Shown: piece after piece, positions 6,719 to 14,797 of the stretch
Numbering within the stretch: the first letter of the stretch is position 1
Layout: each line of letters starts with the position of its first letter
Source: Burkholderia sp.
GTDB taxonomy: Bacteria > Pseudomonadota > Gammaproteobacteria > Burkholderiales > Burkholderiaceae
Assembly: GCA_030151225.1 (NCBI GenBank)
Contig: JASLEG010000350.1
Coordinates: forward strand, 1-17,783
Reading direction: 5' to 3'
DNA length: 17,783 nucleotides
Program-made: the position numbers and the translations under genes
The notes under the pieces: generated by a model
Told to the model about the DNA's origin: nothing
Database searches by the model: none
The model's input: the letters and a program-made list of their open reading frames with translations, nothing else

Positions 6719-7516
6719 ATGGCCATCCTCGATCTGCTCAAACCGTACGCGGGCCTGCGCGTGCTCGTCACCGGCGGCGCCGCCGGCATCGGCCTCACGA
6801 TCGCCGACGCGTTCGCCGAATGCGGCGCGCGCGTGCACGTGTGCGACGCCTCGGCGGCCGCGATCGCCGCGCTCGGCGACCGTTCGGGCAAGCCCGCGAT
6901 CGGCGCCACGCTGGCCGATGTGGCCGATCCGGTCGCGATCGAACGCGTGTTCGACGACGTGCGCGCCACGCTCGGCGGCCTCGACGTGCTCGTCAACAAC
7001 GCCGGCATCGCCGGCCCGACGGGCGGCATCGACGAGATCGATCCCGGCGACTGGGAGCGCACCCTGTCGATCAACCTCGACGCGCAATACCGTTTCGCGC
7101 GGCTCGCCGTGCCAATGTTGCGCGAATCCGCCCATGGCGGCGCGATCATCGCGCTGTCCTCGGTGGCGGGCCGGCTCGGCTACGCGTTCCGCACGCCGTA
7201 TGCGGCCACCAAGTGGGCGATCGTCGGGCTCGTCAAGAGCCTCGCGATCGAGCTGGGCCCGGTGGGCATCCGCGTCAACGCGATCCAGCCCGGCATCGTG
7301 CGCGGCCCGCGCATGACCGGCGTGATCGAGGCGCGCGCGAAGCAGCTCGGCATCCCCTATGCGGACATGGAGGCGCGCTACCTCGAGAAGATCTCGCTGC
7401 GCCGCATGACCGATCCCGACGAGATCGCTGCCACCGCGCTGTTCCTGTGCTCGCCGGGCGGGCACGGCATTTCGGGCCAGGCGCTGTCGGTGTGCGGCAA
7501 CGTCGAGGCGCTGTGA
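6719..7516 (+). CDS. SDR-family NAD-dependent oxidoreductase
   Basis: Classical short-chain dehydrogenase of 265 residues. It shows the cofactor motif TGGAAGIG (18-25), an acidic residue at the end of beta-2 (D43, predicting NAD over NADP), NNAG (93-96), and the catalytic N119, S148, Y161 and K165 (YAATK). The start at ATG 6719 has AGGAG about ten bases upstream. It lies between the regulator and the BKACE gene on the same strand, so the natural role is oxidation of a beta-hydroxy acid to the beta-keto acid that BKACE cleaves. That substrate class is inferred from context and not shown by the sequence. A 3-oxoacyl reductase running in the opposite direction is the obvious alternative for this broad family. 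Confidence 0.9.
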   Translation: MAILDLLKPYAGLRVLVTGGAAGIGLTIADAFAECGARVHVCDASAAAIAALGDRSGKPAIGATLADVADPVAIERVFDDVRATLGGLDVLVNNAGIAGPTGGIDEIDPGDWERTLSINLDAQYRFARLAVPMLRESAHGGAIIALSSVAGRLGYAFRTPYAATKWAIVGLVKSLAIELGPVGIRVNAIQPGIVRGPRMTGVIEARAKQLGIPYADMEARYLEKISLRRMTDPDEIAATALFLCSPGGHGISGQALSVCGNVEAL

Positions 7517-7575
7517 CGCGCGACGCGCAAGACGACGCATTGCGCCCCTTCTCCACACCGATTCCGAGGCATTCC

Positions 7576-8508
7576 ATGGCAAGCCCCCGCAAGGTCATCA
7601 TCACCTGCGCGCCCACCGGCGCGATCCACACCCCGTCGATGTCGCCGTACCTGCCCGTCACGCCGCGCCAGATCGAGGACGCCGCCGTGGCCGCGGCCGA
7701 GGCCGGCGCCGCGATCCTGCACCTGCACGCACGCAATCCGTCCGACGGCAAGCCCACCCAGGATCCGGCCGTGTTCGCCGAATTCCTGCCGAACATCAAG
7801 GCGCGCACCGACGCGGTGATCAACCTCACCTCGGGCGGCAGCCCGCACATGACGATCGCCGAGCGGCTGCGCCCCGCGCACCACTTCCAGCCCGAGATCG
7901 CCTCGCTGAACATGGGCTCGATGAACTTCGGCCTGTATCCGATGCTCGAGCGCTTTCCCGAGCTCCAGCACGACTGGGAGCGCGAGCACCTGGAAAAGAG
8001 CCGCGACCTGGTGTTCAAGAACACCTTCGCCGACATCGAGACGATCCTGACCAGCTGCGGCGCGAACGGCACGCGCTTCGAGTTCGAGTGCTACGACATC
8101 TCGCACCTGTACAACCTCGCGCACTTCGTGGATCGCGGCCTGGCCAGGCCGCCGTTCTTCGTGCAGAGCGTGTTCGGCCTGCTCGGCGGGATCGGCGCGC
8201 ACCCCGAGGATCTGGCCCACATGCGCCGCACGGCCGACCGCCTGTTCGGTTCGGACTACGTGTGGTCGATCCTCGGCGCGGGCCGCAACCAGATTCCGCT
8301 CGCCACCATCGGCGCGGCCCAGGGCGCGAACGTGCGCGTGGGCCTCGAGGATTCGCTGTGGATCGGGCCCGGCAAGCTGGCCGAATCGAGCGCCGCGCAG
8401 GTGCTGAAGATCCGCCAGGTGCTGGAAGGCCTCGCGCTCGAGATCGCCACGCCGGCCGAGGCGCGCGCGATGCTGGGCCTCAAAGGCGCCGACGCGGTGA
8501 ATTTCTGA
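7576..8508 (+). CDS. BKACE-family (DUF849) beta-keto acid cleavage enzyme
   Basis: TIM-barrel zinc enzyme of 310 residues, related to 3-keto-5-aminohexanoate cleavage enzyme (Kce). The family converts a beta-keto acid plus acetyl-CoA into acetoacetate plus a new acyl-CoA. The zinc ligands are visible in HLHAR (H49, H51) and in VGLEDS (E258), with R254 and D259 matching the Kce catalytic region. Hand alignment of CAPTGAIHTP (11-20) with Kce places I17 where Kce has E14, the residue that binds the substrate amino group; the true substrate is therefore probably not a beta-keto amino acid like that of Kce. The start at ATG 7576 has GAGG six bases upstream. Flanked by an SDR and an MFS carrier, it is probably the central step of the operon's pathway. 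Confidence 0.92.
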   Translation: MASPRKVIITCAPTGAIHTPSMSPYLPVTPRQIEDAAVAAAEAGAAILHLHARNPSDGKPTQDPAVFAEFLPNIKARTDAVINLTSGGSPHMTIAERLRPAHHFQPEIASLNMGSMNFGLYPMLERFPELQHDWEREHLEKSRDLVFKNTFADIETILTSCGANGTRFEFECYDISHLYNLAHFVDRGLARPPFFVQSVFGLLGGIGAHPEDLAHMRRTADRLFGSDYVWSILGAGRNQIPLATIGAAQGANVRVGLEDSLWIGPGKLAESSAAQVLKIRQVLEGLALEIATPAEARAMLGLKGADAVNF

Positions 8509-8564
8509 TTCCGCCGCCCGCCGAACATCCCACACCTACCTGCCGTTGCCGCTGGAGACCCGCG

Positions 8565-9866
8565 ATGTCGACCCGACCCGCTCCCCTGTCCGCCGCCGCC
8601 GGCGACGCCCGTGCGTCGCTGAACCGGCTGTTGTTCCGCAAGCTGATGCCGATCCTGATCGTCGCCTACGTGATCAGCTTCCTCGACCGCACCAACATCG
8701 CCTTCGCCAAGCATGCGATGAGCGTCGATCTCGGCATCTCCTCGGCCGCCTACGGCCTGGGCGCCGGGCTGTTCTTCCTGACCTACGCGGTGCTCGAGAT
8801 TCCGAGCAACCTGGTGCTGCACCGCGTGGGCGCACGCTTCTGGATCACGCGCATCATGATCACCTGGGGCCTGCTGTCGATCGCGATGGCCTTCGTGCGC
8901 GGCGAGACCTCGTTCTACGTGATGCGCCTCGCGCTCGGCGCGGCCGAGGCGGGCCTGTTTCCGGGCGTGATGCTGTACCTGACCTACTGGTTCGGCCGTG
9001 AGGAACGCGCGCGCGCCACCGGCTACTTCCTGCTCGGCGTGTGCGTGGCCAACATCGTGGGCGGCCCGCTGGCCGGCGCGCTGATCGAGCTCGACGGTGC
9101 GCTCGGCCTCCACGGCTGGCAGTGGCTGTTCGCGATCGAGGGCATTCCGGCGGTGCTGCTGGCCTTCGTGGTGTGGACCCGACTGCCGGACCGGCCCAGC
9201 AGCGCATCGTGGCTGCCGGCTGACACGGGCCGCGCTCTCGAGCGCGCGCTGGCCGCCGAACAGCAGGCCGGCAGCGCCTCGCACGGCGGCGAATCGTTCG
9301 GGCTGGCGGTGCGCGACCCGCAGATCTGGCTCGCGATCTTCGTGTACTTCTGCCACCAGCTCACGATCTACACGATGATCTTCTTCCTGCCCGGCATCAT
9401 CTCCGCGTCGGGGCAGTTCTCGCCGTTCGCGGTGGGCCTGCTCAGCGCGATGCCGTGGGTGGCCGCCGCGCTGGGCGCATCCACGCTGCCGCGCTTCGCG
9501 CGCGATTCGCGGCGCTCGCGTTCGCTGCTGTGCGGGGGGCTGGTGGTGATGGCGCTGGGGATGGTGTGCGCGGCCTACGCGTCGCCGGGGCTCGGCCTGC
9601 TCAGCGTGTGCGTGGCCGCGGCAATGTTCTTCGTGGTGCAGGCGATCATCTTCACGTTCCCGGCCTCGCGGCTGTCGGGCGGCGCGCTCGCGGGCGGGCT
9701 CGGGCTCGTGAACACCTGCGGGCTGCTCGGCGGCTTCGTGGGGCCCACCGTGGTGGGCGCGATCGAGCAGGCGACCGGCAACGCGAAGAACGGGCTCACG
9801 CTGCTGGCCGCGGCGCTCGCGATCGCCGCCGTGGCGGCCCTGAGGCTGCGCCACGGCGACGAATGA
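8565..9866 (+). CDS. MFS transporter, anion:cation symporter type
   Basis: Inner-membrane carrier of 433 residues with about 12 hydrophobic segments and a soluble central loop (near LPDRPSSASWLPADTGRALE). Helix 1 ends in FLDRTNIAFA and the helix 2-3 loop carries EIPSNLVLHRVGAR, both characteristic of the ACS family, which imports organic anions such as tartrate, hexuronates, phthalate and 4-hydroxyphenylacetate. The start at ATG 8565 has GGAG seven bases upstream. As last gene of the operon it most likely imports the hydroxy or keto acid handled by the SDR and BKACE enzymes (inference). It ends 30 bases from the convergent ppgK gene, and no bidirectional terminator is visible in between. Confidence 0.92.
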   Translation: MSTRPAPLSAAAGDARASLNRLLFRKLMPILIVAYVISFLDRTNIAFAKHAMSVDLGISSAAYGLGAGLFFLTYAVLEIPSNLVLHRVGARFWITRIMITWGLLSIAMAFVRGETSFYVMRLALGAAEAGLFPGVMLYLTYWFGREERARATGYFLLGVCVANIVGGPLAGALIELDGALGLHGWQWLFAIEGIPAVLLAFVVWTRLPDRPSSASWLPADTGRALERALAAEQQAGSASHGGESFGLAVRDPQIWLAIFVYFCHQLTIYTMIFFLPGIISASGQFSPFAVGLLSAMPWVAAALGASTLPRFARDSRRSRSLLCGGLVVMALGMVCAAYASPGLGLLSVCVAAAMFFVVQAIIFTFPASRLSGGALAGGLGLVNTCGLLGGFVGPTVVGAIEQATGNAKNGLTLLAAALAIAAVAALRLRHGDE

Positions 9867-9896
9867 ATCGCGAACGCGAGGACGTGACGCCCGGGC

Positions 9897-10688
9897 TCAG
9901 CGCGTCTCGCGCACCGAACGCGGGTGCCACAGCAGCGCCCCGCCCTCGATGCCGCGATCGTTCGAGACGGTCGCCACGTTCGGCGGCAACTTGAACTTGA
10001 GCCGCCCGGCATTGCCGCCGCCGATCCACAGGCGGTCGTAGTGCACGAGCGATTCGAGGATCGCGATCACCTTCTCCACCCGGCCGTTCCAGCGCTTGTT
10101 GCCGGCCTTGCGGCGCGCGGCGTCGCCGATGTATTCGTCGTACGCGTGCTTCTTGCTGACCGGGTGATGCGCGAGTTCGAGGTGCGGCATCAGCTCGCCG
10201 TCGCGAAACAGCGCCGTGCCGGCGCCGGTGCCGAGCGTCAGCACGAATTCGAGCCCCTTCCCCTCGATCGCGGCCAGGCCCTGCATCTCCGCGTCGTTGA
10301 TGATGCGCACGGCCGCGATGCCGAGCCGCTCGCCGAGCATCGCCGCGAGCGGCACGTCGTGCCAGCCCTTCACGCCCAGATGCGGTGCGCTCAGCACGCG
10401 GTCGTCGCGCACGAAGCCCGGAAAGCCGATCGACACGTGCGTGGCGGGAAAGCGTTCGAGCAGCGGCGCGACCAGCGTGTGCAGCGTGTCGATCAGCAGC
10501 TCGGGCGAGCACGGATGCGGGGTTTGCACGCGCACGCGGTCGCTGAGCATCCTGCCGGCGGGGTCGACGATCGCGGCCTTCAGGCCGGTGCCGCCCACGT
10601 CGATCGACAGGATGTGCTGGATGCCGTCGAGGGATCGAGCCGGGGATTCGGGATGCGGATGGGTGCTCGGTTTCTTGCCTGGTTTCAT
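9897..10688 (-). CDS. ppgK: ROK-family polyphosphate-type glucokinase
   Basis: Cytoplasmic glucose kinase of 263 residues resembling polyphosphate glucokinase, which phosphorylates glucose with polyphosphate and in some species ATP. Visible motifs are DVGGTG (30-35, phosphate binding), IGFPGF (87-92), NDA with catalytic D132, TLGTGAGTAL (151-160), ELAHHP (171-176) and a WIGGGN block (221-226). The ROK zinc motif CxCGxxGC is absent, as is usual in PpgK. The first 20 residues are a His/Pro-rich tail before the fold starts. ATG 10688 is preferred because longer frames run into zwf; the ribosome binding site is weak. It follows zwf on the same strand after 68 bases, so the pair probably forms one unit for glucose to 6-phosphogluconolactone. 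Confidence 0.88.
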   Translation of the reverse strand: MKPGKKPSTHPHPESPARSLDGIQHILSIDVGGTGLKAAIVDPAGRMLSDRVRVQTPHPCSPELLIDTLHTLVAPLLERFPATHVSIGFPGFVRDDRVLSAPHLGVKGWHDVPLAAMLGERLGIAAVRIINDAEMQGLAAIEGKGLEFVLTLGTGAGTALFRDGELMPHLELAHHPVSKKHAYDEYIGDAARRKAGNKRWNGRVEKVIAILESLVHYDRLWIGGGNAGRLKFKLPPNVATVSNDRGIEGGALLWHPRSVRETR

Positions 10689-10756
10689 CGATGGTGTCTC
10701 GGGTTTCGTTGTGTGGCCAAGCTTGTCACGGACGCTGCGCGACGCGCGGCCGGCGC

Positions 10757-12406
10757 TCACGGCTTCCCTGCCTCGTCGGGCTTCTCCAGCGGGCGCCACG
10801 CGCGGCCGTCGCGTTCGAGCAGCGCGTCGGCCTGCTTCGGGCCGTCGCTGCCGGCCGGGTAATCATGCACCACCACCGGCACGCCGTCCTTTGGATGCAG
10901 CACGTCCTCCACCGCGGCCCAGGTGGCCTCGATGCCGTCGGCACGCTGGAACAGCGTCTCGTCGCCGAGCAGGCAGTCGTACAGCAGCGTCTCGTAGCCG
11001 ACGTTGGCGCGTTGCGGGAAGAACGCGTCGTAGTCGAACGAGGAGCGCACCGGCCCCACCTGCATGACCGGCCCCGGCGTCTTCACGTTGAAATCGAAGC
11101 TCGTGCCGTGCGACGGGTCGATGCGCAGCGTCAGCACGTTCGGCGTGATCGCGTCGTTCGGCGTGTCGCGGAACAGCCGGAACGGCACCGGCTTGAGCTG
11201 CACCGAAATCTCGGTGCGCCGCTCGGCCAGCCGCTTGCCGGTGCGCAGGTAGAACGGCACGCCGGCCCAGCGCCAGTTGTCCACGAACACGCGCGCGGCC
11301 GCGTAGGTTTCGGTGCGGCTCTGCGGCGAGACGTCCGGTTCCTCGCGATAGGCCACGCCGCCGGGGCCGGCCGCGTACTGGCCGAACACCACGTCGTCGC
11401 GCGTGAGCGGCTTGAGCGCCTCGAACACCTCGGCCTTCTTGTCGCGCACGGTTTCCGCGTCGAACGAATTCGGCGGCTCCATCGCCACCATGCCGAGCAG
11501 CTGGAACAGGTGGTTCGGCACCATGTCGCGGAACGCGCCGGTCTGCTCGTAGAAGCTGCCGCGCTTCTCCACGCCGATCACTTCCGAGGCCGTGATCTGC
11601 ACGCTGTCGATGTACTCGCGGCGCCAGATCGGCTCGAACAGCGCGTTCGCGAAACGCACGGCCAGGATGCTCTGCACGGTCTCCTTGCCGAGGAAGTGGT
11701 CGATGCGGTAGATCTGCTGCTCGTGCACGAACTTCAGCAGATGCTGGTTCAGCTCGCGCGCGCTGGCCAGGTCGCTGCCGAACGGCTTCTCGATCACGAT
11801 CCGGCGAAAGCCCGCCCCGCTCTCCTTCAGCAGCCCGGCCTTGCCGAGCTGCTCGACGATCGGCTCGAAGAAGCGCCCGCTCACGGCCAGGTAGAACACC
11901 ACGTTGCCGTGCCGCGCGTCGTCCTTGCCGCCCTTTCCACCCTTGTCGCCCTTGCCGAGCGCGTCGGCCAGGCGCCGATAGGCGCCCTCGTCCTCGAAAT
12001 CGCCGGCCATGTATTCGAGGCGCTGCGCCACCCAGTTCCAGGCCTGGTCGTCGAGCTTGCCGGCGTGGAAGGTGCTGGCCTTGTCGGCCGCGAGCTTCTC
12101 GAGCGAGGTGTGGAGCTCGTCGCGCCAGGCGTCGGTGGCACGCTCGCCGTGGTTCACGCCGATGATGCGGGTGCCGTCGTCGAGCAGGCCGTCCACGGCG
12201 AGGTTGTACAGCGCCGGCATCAGCAGCCGGCTCGTCAGGTCGCCGCCGGCACCGAAGATCACCAGCGTGCTCGGCGGCGCCGGGTGGCGGCCGGCCGGCG
12301 AGGCGGGCTCGCGATGGGCGGCGGCGGGGACTTTCGCGGCGGCGGGCTGGTCGGCCGAATCGGACGGGGCGGAGGAAGACGGAGCGTGGTTGTGGGTGTT
12401 CGGCAT
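10757..12406 (-). CDS. zwf: Glucose-6-phosphate 1-dehydrogenase
   Basis: Oxidises glucose 6-phosphate to 6-phosphogluconolactone, feeding the Entner-Doudoroff or pentose phosphate route. The 549-residue protein has the nucleotide motif FGAGGDLTSR (51-60), the substrate signature RIDHFLGKE (234-242, H237) and a second catalytic His in PNHLFQLL (H299). It is longer than the usual 490 or so residues for two reasons. About 45 Ala/Pro/Ser-rich residues precede the Rossmann fold, and a Gly/Lys/Asp-rich insert occupies about 150-163. The start at ATG 12406 has GAG a few bases upstream; a start nearer the fold cannot be excluded. ppgK lies directly downstream and a two-component system upstream, an arrangement reminiscent of the glucose cluster of pseudomonads. 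Confidence 0.95.
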   Translation of the reverse strand: MPNTHNHAPSSSAPSDSADQPAAAKVPAAAHREPASPAGRHPAPPSTLVIFGAGGDLTSRLLMPALYNLAVDGLLDDGTRIIGVNHGERATDAWRDELHTSLEKLAADKASTFHAGKLDDQAWNWVAQRLEYMAGDFEDEGAYRRLADALGKGDKGGKGGKDDARHGNVVFYLAVSGRFFEPIVEQLGKAGLLKESGAGFRRIVIEKPFGSDLASARELNQHLLKFVHEQQIYRIDHFLGKETVQSILAVRFANALFEPIWRREYIDSVQITASEVIGVEKRGSFYEQTGAFRDMVPNHLFQLLGMVAMEPPNSFDAETVRDKKAEVFEALKPLTRDDVVFGQYAAGPGGVAYREEPDVSPQSRTETYAAARVFVDNWRWAGVPFYLRTGKRLAERRTEISVQLKPVPFRLFRDTPNDAITPNVLTLRIDPSHGTSFDFNVKTPGPVMQVGPVRSSFDYDAFFPQRANVGYETLLYDCLLGDETLFQRADGIEATWAAVEDVLHPKDGVPVVVHDYPAGSDGPKQADALLERDGRAWRPLEKPDEAGKP

Positions 12407-12716
12407 GATCTCGTGCGCACGGGACGGAATGCCGAACAGCAAGCAAGGGCGATGCCCGGCGCCCGATGCAATTGCGAACGGCTTTCGATGCGGCGCGTCA
12501 TGCGGCGGCGGGATCACGTGGCAGGCACGCGAATGCCTCGCCGCGCTTCGGTTTCGCGCGCATCGCGCGAGGCTTGCGGCGTCGAAAGCCGCGCGTCGGC
12601 AAGCGTGCCTGCGCGGGCGGCGGCCGGCGTTCACGGCACGCGTCGCTTGCAATGCCGCGCCCGCGTTTGCAAAACTTGCCGGCCCGAACGCGTCGGCGCG
12701 CTGTGCCCGACCTCGC
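12407..12716. other. Gap between the histidine kinase gene and zwf
   Basis: About 310 bases without a convincing gene. It should hold the zwf-ppgK promoter on the minus strand, but no hexamer pair stood out. Small symmetric elements are the 8-bp palindrome TTTGCAAA (12666-12673) and a seven-bp inverted repeat GCAAGCG/CGCTTGC (12599-12605 and 12644-12650) with a GC-rich interior. No HexR-like TTGT...ACAA site was found. Confidence 0.5.
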
Positions 12717-14045
12717 TCAATCGCGCCGCAATACGAGCCGCGCCTCGATCCCGCCGCCGTCGCGATTCTCGAGCGTCAGCGTCGCGCCGAGCGCCTGCGC
12801 GATCTGCCGCGCGATCGCGAGCCCGAGCCCGGTGCCGCCGGTCGCGCGGTTGCGCGAGCCCTCGACGCGATAGAACGGCTCGAACACGGCGTCGAGCAGT
12901 TCGGGCGGAATGCCGGGCCCGCGATCGAGCACGGCCACGATCACCTCGCGGGCGGCGTCTTCACCCTGCAAGCCCGGCCGCAGCTCGACCGTCGCCGCGC
13001 CCGCGAACTTCAGCGCGTTGTCCACCAGATTGCCCACCAGCCGTCGCAGCGCGTGCGGCCGCGTGGTGATGGTGGCCGGGAAGCGCCGCGCGAACGCCAC
13101 CTCGGCGCCGGCGTCCAGATAGTCGTAGACGAGGCTGTCGAGCAGCGCGTCCAGATCGGTGCGGTGCGCGTCCTCGGCCACGCCGTGCATCGTGCGCGCG
13201 TAGGCCACGCCCTCGCGCACCAGCGTCTCCATCTCGGCCAGATCCTGCTGCAGCCGCGCGCCCTGCGCCTCGTCGGCCATCGTCTCCACGCGCAGCCGCA
13301 TGCGCGTGATCGGCGTCTGCAGATCGTGCGAGATCGCCGCGAGGATCTGGATGCGCTCGGCCAGCGTCTCGCCGATCCGCCGCTGCATCGCGTTGAAGGC
13401 GCGCGCGGCGCGCGCCACCTCGGACGGCCCGTTCTCGGGCAGCCGCTCGCCCTTCAGGTCCGGGCCGAGCGCATCGGCCGCGCTGGCGAGCTGGTGCAGC
13501 GGGCGGGTCGCCACCCGCACCGCGAACCAGCAGCAGGCGGCCAGCACGCCCAGTTGCAGCACCAGCACGAGCGGCAGCCACGACGACAGCGGAATCGACG
13601 ACATCGGATGGATGTCGATGGTCAGCGGCGTGCCGTCCGACAGGCGCAGATGCACCTGCAGATGCTCGCGCGAGCCGGCGATCGCATTGGCGGTGAGCGG
13701 ATAGGCGCGGCCGATGCCGGCCTCGATCGCCTGCGCCATGCGCTCCGACAGGCGCGCGTCGGGCGGCTGGCCGGTCTCGCCGGGGCCGGCGATGAAGCGA
13801 TAGGTGCGGCGCTCGAGGCGCGGCAGCCAGGCCGCGCGCTCCGCGGCCGGCAGATGGTCGAGCAGCGCCACGGAGCTGGCCACCTCGCGCTCCACGTAGC
13901 CCATCATCAGATCGGTGGTGGCGCGGTCGCGCTCGGTCACGGTCAGCCAGAACGCGGTGGCCTGCGCGACCGCGAGGCCCACGCAGAGGATCAGCGCGAG
14001 CCGTGCGAACAGCGTGCCGGCGAAGCGGCGGCGCGGCGCGCTCAT
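12717..14045 (-). CDS. EnvZ-like sensor histidine kinase
   Basis: Inner-membrane sensor kinase of 442 residues. A first membrane helix (about 12-36) and a second (about 156-176) bracket a periplasmic domain of roughly 120 residues. Next come a HAMP linker (about 177-230), the phosphoacceptor ISHDLQTPITR with H240, an N box NLVDNALKF (339-347), a G1 box DRGPGIP (374-380) and a G2 box GGTGLGLA (403-410). The HDLQTP version of the H box is of the EnvZ type. Its ATG overlaps the response regulator stop (ATGA), so translation is probably coupled; it has no good ribosome binding site of its own. The signal is unknown. Because zwf-ppgK lie downstream, a role like the glucose-responsive GltR/GtrS pair of Pseudomonas is a reasonable hypothesis only. 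Confidence 0.93.
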   Translation of the reverse strand: MSAPRRRFAGTLFARLALILCVGLAVAQATAFWLTVTERDRATTDLMMGYVEREVASSVALLDHLPAAERAAWLPRLERRTYRFIAGPGETGQPPDARLSERMAQAIEAGIGRAYPLTANAIAGSREHLQVHLRLSDGTPLTIDIHPMSSIPLSSWLPLVLVLQLGVLAACCWFAVRVATRPLHQLASAADALGPDLKGERLPENGPSEVARAARAFNAMQRRIGETLAERIQILAAISHDLQTPITRMRLRVETMADEAQGARLQQDLAEMETLVREGVAYARTMHGVAEDAHRTDLDALLDSLVYDYLDAGAEVAFARRFPATITTRPHALRRLVGNLVDNALKFAGAATVELRPGLQGEDAAREVIVAVLDRGPGIPPELLDAVFEPFYRVEGSRNRATGGTGLGLAIARQIAQALGATLTLENRDGGGIEARLVLRRD

Positions 14046-14782
14046 GCCGGCGGATCGACGGCGGTGACCGCGGCCGAGAACACGTAGCCCTCGTTGCGCA
14101 GCGTCTTCAGGTAACGCGGCTCGCGCGCCTCGTCGCGCAGGCGCTGCCGCACCCGGCTCACCATCAGGTCGATCGAGCGGTCCAGCGCGTCGGGCTGGCG
14201 CCCCTGCGTGAGGCTGGCGAGCTGCTCGCGCGTGAACACGCGCTGCGGATGATCGACGAACACGCGCAGCATCCGGTATTCGGCGCCGCTCAGCGCCACC
14301 ACCGTGCCCTCGGCGTCGAGCAGATGGCGCGCGACGGTGTCGAGCCGCCAGTCGCCGAAGGCCAGCATCGGCGCGGCTTCGGCGGCCTGCATGCCGGGCG
14401 GCAGCATGCGCGCGCGGCGCAGCACGGCGCGGATGCGCGCGAGCAGCTCGCGCGTGGCGAACGGCTTGGCCAGGTAGTCGTCGGCGCCCATCTCGAGGCC
14501 CACGATGCGGTCGGCCTCCTCGCCGCGCGCGGTCAGCATCAGCACCGGCACGGCGCGATGGCGGCTCGCGCGCAGCTCGCGGCACAGCACCAGCCCGTCG
14601 TCGCCGGGCAGCATCAGGTCGAGCACGATCAGGTCCGGCGCGCCGGCCTCGAGCGCGGCGCGCAGCTCGCGCCCGTTGGCGGCCACCGACACGCGCAGGC
14701 CGTTCGCTTCCAGATACGCGGCGATCAGCTCGCGAATGCCGCGGTCGTCGTCGACGACGAGCACGTGATCGGTCTTGTCCAT
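14042..14782 (-). CDS. OmpR-family two-component response regulator
   Basis: DNA-binding response regulator of 246 residues. The receiver domain has the acidic pocket D11-D13, the phosphoacceptor D55 (LIVLDLMLPG), T84 (LTARG) and K106 (LAKPF). After a linker near 122-137, the C-terminal winged helix runs from FGDWRLD to the end and includes LSGAEYRML, RVFTREQL and the recognition-helix region DRSIDLMVSRVRQRL, ending LKTLRNEGYVF. The start at ATG 14782 is supported by GGAG four bases upstream. It lies 15 bases after a small exported ORF and overlaps the kinase gene by four bases, so it is the cognate partner of that kinase. Its target genes are not shown by the sequence. Confidence 0.95.
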   Translation of the reverse strand: MDKTDHVLVVDDDRGIRELIAAYLEANGLRVSVAANGRELRAALEAGAPDLIVLDLMLPGDDGLVLCRELRASRHRAVPVLMLTARGEEADRIVGLEMGADDYLAKPFATRELLARIRAVLRRARMLPPGMQAAEAAPMLAFGDWRLDTVARHLLDAEGTVVALSGAEYRMLRVFVDHPQRVFTREQLASLTQGRQPDALDRSIDLMVSRVRQRLRDEAREPRYLKTLRNEGYVFSAAVTAVDPPA

Positions 14783-14797
14783 GACGCTCCGTGAAAA

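Noticed and set aside
9867..9896. Bidirectional terminator between the MFS gene and ppgK
   Set aside because: Only 30 bp, with no stable symmetric stem and no flanking A/T tracts.
12666..12673. TTTGCAAA palindrome as a HexR or other operator for zwf
   Set aside because: Too short, not a TTGT...ACAA HexR site, and about 260 bp from the zwf start.
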